Of a stretch of 64,000 nucleotides of DNA, positions 55,262-64,000 are shown in pieces. The notes under the pieces are model-generated. The model was not told where the DNA came from, did not search any database, and saw only the letters and a list, made by a program, of their open reading frames with translations. The position numbers and the translations under genes were made by a program. The stretch is from Saccharum officinarum. Its lineage: Eukaryota; Streptophyta; Magnoliopsida; Poales; Poaceae. The first letter of the stretch is position 1; the number at the start of each line of letters is the position of its first letter. The stretch spans positions 3,757,451-3,821,450 of the forward strand of contig CM036209.1 in NCBI GenBank assembly GCA_020631735.1. The letters are read 5' to 3'.

Positions 55262-56326
55262 ATGCTTACGAGCGGGTGTCCGAGGCTGCTTTTCGGGCCT
55301 GCTTCCTTGCGTCTCCCCTTCTCTTTCTCAAAATATCTCCCACTCCCACCCATCACGTGCGGTTGCGCTGCGCTTGCTGCTCGGCTGCTGCCGTCTTCCC
55401 CGCCGCGCACCCCGTCTCGTGCCGTGCGGATCCCCCATCCAGCACCACGCTCCCATTCCACGCCGCGCCCCCTTCGTGGCCGCATCCCGCTCCATCCCCC
55501 ACTGCACGCCGCGCCTTGCTGCTACGCTCTGTGTCCCGTCCCCAACGCGCACTGCGGTGCTGCTGCCATCGCCATTCCCCACCAGAAGGTCGTGGCCGCT
55601 ATCAACGCCGTGGCCTCCATGATGCACGATCTTACCAAGGATATGTTGCAATGAAAGCGCATGTTGTAAGCGTATGTTGCAAGTGGTTTATATGGATGCT
55701 GCAAAAGTAGATCGGGGTTGTTGCAAGTGTTTCAGAGGCATGTTGCAAGTGTTTCAGAGGTGTTGTTCAAAATGTTTCATCTGTTTCAGACGTATGTTAC
55801 AAGCGATCCGATCTAGATGTTGCATATGTTTCACACATATGTTGCAATAATATGTTTAAAATGTTTCAGTTGTTTCAGTCTTATGTTGCAGTAAGTGTTT
55901 TTATGTTGTAAGTTGCAAGTGTTTTTATCTGATGTAGCATATATTTCACATATGTTGCAACTTGCAAGTATATGTTATAGATGTTTCATCTGTTTTCCAT
56001 ATGGATGTTGCATTCAAGTGTTTCATGTTGTTCGGAGAGACAAGGGGTACGGGGAGTAATGGTGGCATAGCACGGGTGCTGGGTAATGATGGGGCGCGGT
56101 GACCTGGGGACCGCCGGTCGGTGCGCGATGGAGGCTAGGTGCGTGTGCGAGATGGGGCGAACGCCCTCGAATCGAGGCGGACAAGGTGTGTTGTGCGTGA
56201 GAGGCGAATCGTGTGGACGTGTGGGCGTGGCGGCAGGATGGTGTTGTGCGGGACTGGAATAAGATCAGCGCACGGGGGCAGGCTGCGTGGGTGTCCGGAC
56301 GCGTCCTCGCGCCGGACATCCGAGCA
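55262..56326. mobile_element. repetitive element with TGTTGCAAGTGTTTCA array, class unresolved
   Basis: A GC-rich left half (55270-55620, Pro/Arg-rich frames) is followed by many copies of ATGTTGCA and GTGTTTCA/TGTTTCA (55640-56025). The outer ends carry GAGCGGGTGTCCG (left) and GTCCGGCGCGAGG...CACCCACG (complement of right), a weak inverted similarity. MULE-like or other DNA transposon is possible. No target duplication was found. Confidence 0.45.
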
Positions 56327-56717
56327 CTAATTGCTCCGAATAAATATACATTTCGTTTTTCCGAGGAGTCAAACATTTTAGAATTTAACGAGATATATAA
56401 CTAAAATTTAATTGACAACCAAGTAATCAAACCATAAATTAACAATGGCTTGCTTAATGGTAATACCTAGTTTCTTATAACTGCTCAGAGGAGTTGGAGT
56501 TGTGGCCGCACTCGTGGTACTATTTGACCCAGAGCAAGCTCTGGTTTCATCTCCACACCAACCATCACAAAAAAAAAAAAGTGATAAATCACCGAATTAC
56601 GGAACAACCACAGGGAGACTAGAGCAGAGATGCGCCCCGCAGAGGCGTTGCCTCCTCCCTAGCCCTAGACCCCTCTGCACCACCATTGCCCCCCTCCCCC
56701 GGGCCCTCCTTTCTATA
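56327..56717. other. no feature recognised
   Basis: AT-rich to mixed sequence with an A-run (56570-56580). Nothing supported. Confidence 0.4.
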
Positions 56718-56962
56718 GCCTTGTTCACTTCCCCATCCCAACCCAAAATATTTCCTCTTCCACCTATCACATCAAATCTTTCGACGCATGCATGGAGCAT
56801 TAAATGTAGGTAAAAAAGATAACTAATTGCATAGTTTGTCTGTAAATGTCGGGACGAATATTTTGAGCCTAGTTAGTCCATGATTGGACAAATTTTACCA
56901 AATAACAACGAAAGATGCTACAGTAACTTTTCACGTACTTTTCGCGAAGTGAACACACCCTG
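56718..56962. mobile_element. MITE, same family as 548-715
   Basis: Ends GCCTTGTTCACTTCCCC and (reverse complement) GGGTGTGTTCACTTCGCG form the inverted repeats. The interior has ATGCATGGAG, GACGAATATTTTGAGCCTAG, CATGATTGGACAAATT and GCTACAGTA, a common grass MITE. The target duplication is not clear. Confidence 0.65.
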
Positions 56963-57277
56963 TGCCAGAAAGAAATTCTGTGTGACACCGTCGCACAGAC
57001 ACGAGTGTGCGGCACCATCCGCTTGCTCGACGCGTGTGTACAGGGCCCACCAGGCAAGACGATCAGCCGTTCCGCATGGTCAAGCCAATGAACCAGTCCG
57101 CATTTTCTAGAGAAATAGGGACACATGTCACGTAGTCATGCGGTGTCGCACGTCGTCTCCGTGCGATGGTGTTGCCTTATCGGTGGTGAGCAGAAGTGGG
57201 AATCCTTCTTTATCCAGTCAGCCATAGTAATTAGGGTTTAATTAGTCACAATACATCAATTATTTTCGCTACCAGCA
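56963..57277. other. no feature recognised
   Basis: Mixed sequence with repeated CGTCGCAC/GTGCGAC-like words around 56985-57170. No gene supported. Confidence 0.35.
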
Positions 57278-57500
57278 AACTTTGAACCGGATACTTTGTT
57301 GAGTAGTGATTTTGGTTCGGATTGTCAGTATGAAAAGCTATCAAGTTGCCACGTCATGTCCAGTGGCCACTGTAACTGATCTTTCTAAAGGGAGGTGGCA
57401 TAGCTATGCCACTTGGTGATAGTCATCTAGAATGTGCTCTTGCTTAGTGTTGGTTCTCCTCTATGGTAGGCTTCAATTCATTTGGAATATGTCTAGAATA
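57278..57500 (+). pseudogene. LecRK-3 relic: C-terminal codons and 3' flank
   Basis: TTGAACCGGATACTTTGTTG, AGTAGTGATTTTGG and CTGATCTTTCTAAAGGGAGG match the last 45 or so codons of LecRK-1, with a small deletion (GAAAAGCTATCA for GAAAAGCACTATCA). The following CACTTGGTGATAGTCATC and GTGCTCTTGCTTAGTG match the LecRK 3' flank. The lectin and kinase domains are gone. Confidence 0.85.
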
Positions 57501-58089
57501 ACATGTAGAAAAAAATAGCAACAATTAAAAAGATTAACCAAATATGAATTTATGATGCCATAGAAACACAAATGCAATAATAGTTTACATAATTTAACCT
57601 TAAGTTTGAATAAAATATACACTAAAGCCCCACGATAGTGCAACACAAAGGATTGCAACAAATATATCTTAATTTATATGTAATGTTAAAGTAGGGAGTG
57701 TTTCTGTGCCTATAGGATTTAGAGCAGTGTGGAGTTTGGGACGATGTTGTGTTTCTATCACTCTCCGCATGCCCGTATGAGTTAGAGCAGTGTGTCTAGG
57801 CATGGTGTGCAACCCAATCCTAAAAGGAATTGAAATACACGACAAGATCGTTGGATAAATCTTTTAGTTTTAGGTGTCTATATGAGTTAGAGAAGCACGT
57901 GTCCAGACATGATATAGACTCCAATTCTAAGATAAATTGGAATGCATGATGATCTGAGCGTAAGTCAGCGACAAGCTATATATCCTGTTGCAATACATGA
58001 ACATAAGGTCCCTATATATGGAACCTGCACATTAATCGTCGTAATTCGCTAGGTTAAAAAAAAGATAAATCATATAACTTCTCACAAAG
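57501..58089. other. unassigned spacer with a local duplication
   Basis: AT-rich. Two related segments (57776-57855 and 57887-57960) share ATGAGTTAGAGmAG...TGTCyAGrCATGrT and a following TCCTAA(A)..AATTGrAAT. No gene. Confidence 0.45.
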
Positions 58090-58596
58090 ATGAGAAATTA
58101 GAAAGGTCTGGTCACCAATTTGATAGATTATTATGTTCCACAAAAATAAAGGCTATTGTTAAGAATCGTGTTTAAGGCTCTATTTGTTTCCATGGCAAAA
58201 CTTTTGCCCTGCACTTTTAGCCTATTTTTTTAGCCAATGGATCCAAATAGGTAGGCTAAAAGTGAGCAAAGAAGAGGCTAAAGTTTAGTACATTTGCAAA
58301 ACTGAGCTAAAAGCACTGGAGTGTGAAGGACACCTTATTTTGCATTTTTGGTCCTTTTTTTTTTGTCATGAATCTAAACACCCAAGCAAGGACTAAAGTT
58401 TAGCGGCAAAAGTTTGCCATGCCAAATGGATCCAAACAGGGTCTAAGTCCACCTGGTAGATTTCTATAGCATATTTGTTTGTAACGCGTATTAACTCAAA
58501 GACGCGTTAAACAAAAACTCCATAATCAATTCTAGTATTATTGCAACAAACATCGGTTCTGACATTGAAAAACAAGTATGTGGTGTAAGTTTTGCG
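58090..58596 (+). promoter_or_regulatory. upstream block of a lost LecRK
   Basis: AATTTGATAGATTA, AATAAAGGCTATTGTTAA and ATTGAAAAACAAGTATGTGG match the LecRK-1 upstream block in order, interrupted by a MITE (58176-58443). The homology ends at GTGTAAGTTTTGCG, where LINE sequence begins. The LecRK coding region expected downstream is not in the window. Confidence 0.6.
58176..58443. mobile_element. Tourist-like MITE, TSD TAA
   Basis: Ends GGCTCTATTTGTTTCCATGG and (reverse complement) GACCCTGTTTGGATCCATTT, TAA at 58173-58175 and 58444-58446. 268 bp. The GGCCCTGTTTGGATCC-type terminus is widespread in grasses. Confidence 0.85.
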
Positions 58597-58785
58597 TTTT
58601 TTTTTACAACAAACACGATTTCATTTCAACAGCATCTAGTTGTGAGAACCATGACAGAGTCAATGGTTACAGATTGAAGCGCCAGTGATAAGGTGCACAG
58701 GTTAACATGGTCTGAATGAGTACAGAGATTTGAGAAAACAGGAGTAGAAGACTCTATGTCTCTAAGTGCCTGTCTTGCAAGGGTG
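58597..58785 (-). mobile_element. 5'-truncated LINE tail, antisense
   Basis: A T-run at 58597-58605 (poly-A on the minus strand) follows the LecRK upstream homology. The minus strand encodes [20 protein letters not shown] and ends SVMVLTTRCC plus a stop, resembling the C-terminus of an L1-type LINE RNase H region. The target duplication is blurred. Confidence 0.55.
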
Positions 58786-58822
58786 TCAGCGCGTTTCGTT
58801 TTTGACTAAGCGCGTTTCGTTT

Positions 58823-60984
58823 AGAAGGCGTGTAAATATTCTATGCGCTCAGGAGACTAAATGGAAGGGCCAGAAGGCGAAGGAGGTGGAGGATACTGGC
58901 TTCAAACTTTGGTACACGGGGACAACATCGGGTAGGAATGGTGTAGGCATCTTGATCGATAGGAGCCTTAAGGATGGTGTCGTTGATGTTAGGAGGCAAG
59001 GCGACCGGATTATCTTGGTCAAGCTGCTAGTTGGAGATTCGGCTCTGAATGTGATCAGTGCCTATGCCCCTCAGGTAGGTCTTAGCGAGGGCACCAAGAG
59101 GCAGTTTTGGGAAGATCTTGATAGCATGGTTAGTACCGTGCCTATCAGCGAGAAACTCTTTATAGGAGGAGACCTCAACGGCCATGTTGGTGCGACTAAT
59201 GTAGGTTTCGAGCGGGTGCACGGGGGGTTCGGGTATGGTAGTAGGAATCAAGAGGGGGAGGATGTTTTGAACTTCGCGCTGGCCTATGACTTGTTGATAG
59301 CGAACACCCTCTTTAGGAAGAGGGAATCTCATCTAGTAACCTTTCGTAGTGGACAACACTCGAGCCAGATCGACTTTATCCTTGTAAGGAGGGAGGATAG
59401 ACGTGCTTGCTTTGATTGTAAGGTGTTACCTAGGGAGTGTGTTGTCCCTCAACATAAGCTTGTGGTGGCAGACTTTCGCTTTCGGGTACGTGTCCACCGG
59501 GACAAACGGGCCAAGATTGCGAGAACGAAGTGGTGGAAGCTTAGAGGGGAAGCAGCACAGACGTTTAAGGAGAGGATGCTAGACGAGGGACCTTGGGAAG
59601 AAGGAGAAGATGCCGACGACATGTGGCTAAAGATGGCAACATGTGTCCGGAATGTGGCTTCGGAAGTGTTTGGCGTGAGTAGGGGAGGCAAACGGGAAGC
59701 GAAAGACACATGGTGGTGGAATGACGAGGTGCAAAGGGCTATCAGGGAGAAGAAGGAGTGTTTCAAGCGTCTCCACCATGACAAGAGTGTAGCCAACATC
59801 GAGGACTATAAAATAGCGAAGAGGGTTGCAAAGCGAGCTGTGAGTGTAGCAAAAGGTCAGGCGTATGATGGCCTTTATCAGCGACTAGGCACGAAGGAAG
59901 GGGAGAAGGACATTTATAGGATGGCTAGAATCCGCGAGAGGAAGACAAGGGACATCAACCAAATAAAATGCATCAAGGATGGGACAGATCGACTTCTGGT
60001 GAAGGATGAGGAGATCAAGGACAGATGGAGAGAGTACTTCGACAAGCAGTTTAATGGGGAGAATGAGGGTTCTGCCCTTGAGTTGGACGACTCATTTGAC
60101 GATACCAACAGACGCTTTGTGAGGAGAATTCAGGAGGCAGAGATCGGAGAGGCTTTGAAGAGGATGAAGGGAGGTAAAGCGATGGGCCCTGATGGTATCC
60201 CCATTGAGGTGTGGAGATACCTGGGCGCCAGAGCGATAGTATGGTTAACTAAGCTTTTTAACCTTATTTTTCGGTCAAACAAGATGCCTGAAGAATGGAG
60301 GAGAAGTATATTAGTACCTATCTTCAAGAACAAGGGAGATGTTCAAAGTTGTACTAACTACCGTGGGATTAAGTTGATGAGTCATACGATGAAGCTCTGG
60401 GAGAGGGTTATCGAGCATCGCCTAAGGAGAGTGACACATGTGACCCAAAATCAGTTTGGGTTCATGCCTGGTAGGTCGACCATGGAGGCGATTTTCTTAT
60501 TACGACAATTGATGGAGAGATATAGAGAGCAGAAGAAGGACTTGCACATGGTCTTTATTGACCTCGAGAAGGCATATGACAAAGTACCGAGAAATGTCAT
60601 GTGGTGGGCCTTGGAAAAGCACAAAGTCCCAACTAAGTACGTTACCCTCATCAAGGATATGTACAGGGATGTGGTGACGTTTGTCCGAACATGTGATGAC
60701 GACACCAGTGACTTTCCAATTAAAATAGGACTGCATCAGGGGTCAGCTTTGAGCCCTTATTTATTTGCTTTGGTGATGGATGAGGTCACAAGGGACATAC
60801 AAGGTGATATCCCTTGGTGTATGCTCTTTGCTGATGATGTGGTGCTAGTTGACGACAGTAGGGCGGGAGTTAATAGGAAGTTAGAACTATAGAGGCACAC
60901 GTTAGAGTCGAAAGGGTTCAGACTTAGTAGGACTAAGACCGAGTATATGAGGTGCGATTTCAGCGCGACTAGGCACGAGGAGGG
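58823..60984 (+). mobile_element. RTE-type LINE, 5'-truncated and cut by an LTR insertion
   Basis: Coding begins inside the endonuclease at [20 protein letters not shown] and continues open to a single stop at 60890-60892 (LEL-TAG-RHTLES, probably TGG-to-TAG), then to the LTR at 60985. Endonuclease motifs: [42 protein letters not shown]. Reverse transcriptase: [70 protein letters not shown]. This is the plant RTE lineage. The 3' end of the element is displaced beyond the window. Confidence 0.9.
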
Positions 60985-63900
60985 TGTCACGGAACCGCCC
61001 AAATTATAAAAACAAAAGTACAAAAACAATCGCCGGGGCAATTAATTTCCTGTACTTAAGCTCCTATAACTCCGGTAGTCCAATAAAATCACGAGGGATT
61101 TCAAACCAACCAACATATAAGCCAAGATCGTAGTGGTCCAACATAACAGGTCATATGTTACATCCATTTCATAAGTAATTCAACATATATCGGAGTTCAG
61201 TAGAGCTATTACAACTCAAGTTTAAAAGTAGCGGAAGCAAAGTAGTTTGAAAACTAATATCACCTTAATTCAAATACATGCCAGTACCACGGTCAAATTC
61301 CCATAAAAGCAAGAGAGACGAGATAGCTCAGAAGGATCATGCCCATGATCACACTCCGCCACAACAGCCGGAGTCTTCCTATTCTTGCAGTAGCTATGAT
61401 ACATCACAACCTGCAACAAGTGGGAATAAACCCTGAGTACGAGAAGGTACTCAGCTAGACTTACCCGTCATAAACCAGAAATAATGACACCAAGGAGTAT
61501 GCAAGGCTTTCTTTCAGTGGGCTAGCTTGACTTATTTGCGAAAAGCATAAGTTATCATGAATAAACTAATTTAGTATTTTTGCATCATCTTTATTATAAC
61601 CTATTCAATCTAGGTAAGCACCTATGCTAAAGCAATCACTTGATTAACCATTAACATCAAAGGTTACCATTTCAGGTTTTAGCATTTCCAACATCATCCA
61701 CATAACCATCCGTATTCCATAATCATTACTACGATGCAGTAGCTCGAGTCAAGTGCTCACTAACCGGGAGCGACGGCGATTCGAATCGAATTCCTATCCA
61801 GCTGGAGATTTATTCCTCACACAAACCTCACTCACCCGCTAAAGTGAGGTGTTGGTCACCGAGTCAACCATTCAGGTAAAGTCGCGAGCTTGCCAGGAAC
61901 CACTTGTACCCGGGGGCCGTCCGACTGCTCTTTGGCCTTATCATCGCGCCCCCGTTTCCTGCCACTACTGCTTCGGTACAGTGCGTTGCGGGCAATCCAC
62001 TCGGCCCGAATAATCTCCCAGCTTCGCGGTCGAAAGGTACCTTATTCGGCCAGCTAAATGTGAGGCATGCGTTCAACATGACCCGAGGGACAACAACGGA
62101 CGGTCCTTAATCGACACAGACGGAAACTACAAGCACCCCAGAACCCTGTCTGGTTGCCCAATACTTATTCCGTCCGGTCTCCAATTATTCATCAACACTT
62201 AGTTATTTCCAGGATATCATCCATTCCATAGCTAAAGTTTTCCCGTAACCACCTATAATTTCAGGTGACAGGAAATCACCGATCGCTACTGGTCTAAGCA
62301 GGTCTAAGCATTTATTCGACCCTAAACCTAGCAGGATAAGAATGTAATAAGGTAGGCAAGGAGAGTAATTAATGCATCAACGGTTTCACTCAACTCCTAC
62401 AACTTAATGCAACAATACATATATAACATATATATACTCAATTGCTTTTGTAAAGTAGGAGGCTTAGAATGCTCCGGGGCTTGCCTGGGATCCGACACAA
62501 GTCAGTAGTTGTCAGATGACACTCGCTGAGTACTTCCATCTTCGGGATAGTTCCACCAAACACCGTCTTCAGGTTTGGCTTCAACATCTCATTCTTCACG
62601 TGGTGCATCTAGCGAACCTAAATGAGATGCAAGATGCATGCGTATGAATATGATGAATGGTAACACAAGATGCATCACATAATCATTCATGTAAACACAC
62701 GATTAAGACATAGACACCAAAAGCTAATTAACTAACATCACACAACCAATTAAAGAGGGCAAGCACATTAAGCATAACACAAGTTTGACAAGATCACAAG
62801 TATCTTAACTTGACCATCATCAAGGGTATAAGCCACACTTAGCAACACATGGAGTAAACAACCATAACTAGCATCTGACAATTTCTGGACTGCAAACAAC
62901 ATCTACATGTTTGGATCATAACTGGAGTTATACAAATCCAATAGCCATGCAACAAGACATTCTGGAAAGCTTATGAAATTGTCCATAATTCATCTTTAAT
63001 CATCTTAGCATGGTTCTCAAGTTAACCAAGTCAAACATGCATAATTACAGAATCTGCTCCAGAGATTCCAGAGAGCAACTATTTCTGGAACCCAACTTGA
63101 AACAGTCATTACTCACAAACTACAAGGCCAAATGCCACCAAAATTTAACACAAGCTAGATTAATGAGTTATCTACAACTTTGTTATAAGCATGTTTCTCA
63201 GAAAACATCATTTTCATGGTGCAATTACCAAAGTCCCAGAAACTGTCCAGGAAAGCATCAATTGCAAGAATAAATATTAACTTACATTTCAAACATACAT
63301 TTGGCCACAACCAATGTAACCATCATAAAGTGCATGTTAAATGATCACCAAAAAGCATAGTTCTCATTATTAAACAATTTCTTTTAATGCATTTCTTAAT
63401 TTATTTAAATAGCAAGGTGAAATAATAAACATATATCAAAAGTTCATAATAAAATCTATAAAAATTACAGTAGCTCTTATATACACCCAATAGTCTACTG
63501 TATAAATTTTAAGCCATTTGGACATATATGTCAACCTCTATGAAAAAGACAAGTTGCTATTACAAGAATTCATGTGAGAGCAAGATACACTAATAACTCA
63601 CTCAAATGATAACCAAAATTCATGAAATTTTTTACCACACATCAATCATCATATGAGTAGCATGCCACAAAAATTTCACTTCATTTGGAGCCCTAGATCT
63701 ATAGTTATAAAAATGACAAATACATCTAGCATTAAAAACCTAGCTGCACAAATCTATTTTTACAGAGAAAACTTTAAACTAAAACATGCAATATTATAGA
63801 TCTAGTGCATAGAGAATTTCACAAAGATTCCAAAAAGTCCTCATTTGCTATTTTACGATTTTTCTACAATTTATTATGATTTTCCAAAGTTCCTGCAAAA

Positions 63901-64000
63901 ATAATTACGAATCAGTCCTCGCGGCACTATTCATTTGAGTCACTGACTGTGCAGTTAGGCCCCTGGAGTTAGTCGAATTCTTCCTCGAGGTCCCTGGTCG
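60985..64000 (-). mobile_element. LTR of a long-LTR retrotransposon, second copy, runs off the window
   Basis: It starts TGTCACGGAACC directly after the LINE reading frame, the same terminus as the solo LTR at 4547 (TGTCACAGAACC). It shares ordered blocks with it: AAACCCTGAGTACG, GACTTACCCG, GACGGCGATTCGAA, CCAGCTGGAG, CGGGGCTTGCC. Orientation is minus. At least 3 kb is LTR-like and non-coding. Whether it is a solo LTR or the 3' LTR of a full element cannot be decided here. The weak open frames inside are not convincing genes. Confidence 0.7.

Noticed and set aside
63010..63273. Open frame near the right end of the window
   Set aside because: It lies in the long LTR, has no motif and has the AT-rich composition of its surroundings.

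Overview
This is a repeat-dense piece of a plant nuclear genome, almost certainly a grass and probably Andropogoneae (sugarcane, sorghum or Miscanthus type). The grass assignment rests on Stowaway- and Tourist-like MITEs, a CACTA element built on TTTGCCGAGCGC repeats, nested Ty1/copia elements whose 2-kb LTR carries GACCGGACGCG repeats, spliced genes and plant-only receptor kinases. A run of 100 N marks one assembly gap (6797-6896).
Layout. 1-3.56 kb: MITEs, a glutamine-rich exon with a frameshift, CACTA-like debris. 3.56-8.56 kb: a small copia-like element (TSD TTTTG) whose primer-binding site is split by a 3.5-kb solo LTR (TSD GCTCC). 8.57-12.63 kb: low-complexity coding-like repeats, a LINE tail and a 2.2-kb non-autonomous CACTA element (TSD ACT). 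12.64-17.9 kb: a Helitron-like 5' end followed by gene fragments (ClpB N-domain, and two exons of a MCAfunc receptor kinase). 17.9-60 kb: a decayed tandem array of a two-gene unit, an L-type lectin receptor kinase (LecRK, + strand) followed convergently by a gene for the SWR1-complex zf-HIT protein SWC6/ZNHIT1 (- strand). 60.98-64 kb: a second copy of the long LTR family, running off the window.
The array reads SWC6-A (17.9-19.6 kb, broken), LecRK-1 (23.0-25.2 kb, intact), SWC6-C (46.9-47.4 kb, last two exons), LecRK-2 (49.4-51.4 kb, broken), SWC6-B (53.2-54.9 kb, full-length four-exon reading frame), LecRK-3 (57.3-57.5 kb, 3' scrap) and the upstream block of a further LecRK (58.1-58.6 kb) destroyed by two LINE insertions. 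Transposons account for the spacing. A short-LTR copia element (25.16-29.83 kb) sits exactly at the LecRK-1 stop codon. A copia element (30.66-46.94 kb) lies just behind the SWC6-C stop codon and itself contains a 10.6-kb Maximus/SIRE-like copia element (35.55-46.13 kb).
Only LecRK-1 (a membrane receptor kinase with all catalytic motifs) and possibly SWC6-B look able to give a full-length host protein. SWC6-B and SWC6-C have each lost a different zinc-ligand cysteine. I found no tRNA, rRNA, CRISPR or prokaryotic features. Insertion boundaries are well supported because target-site duplications were read directly, and several were confirmed against an uninterrupted paralogue in the same window. 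Gene identities come from recognised protein motifs, not database searches.
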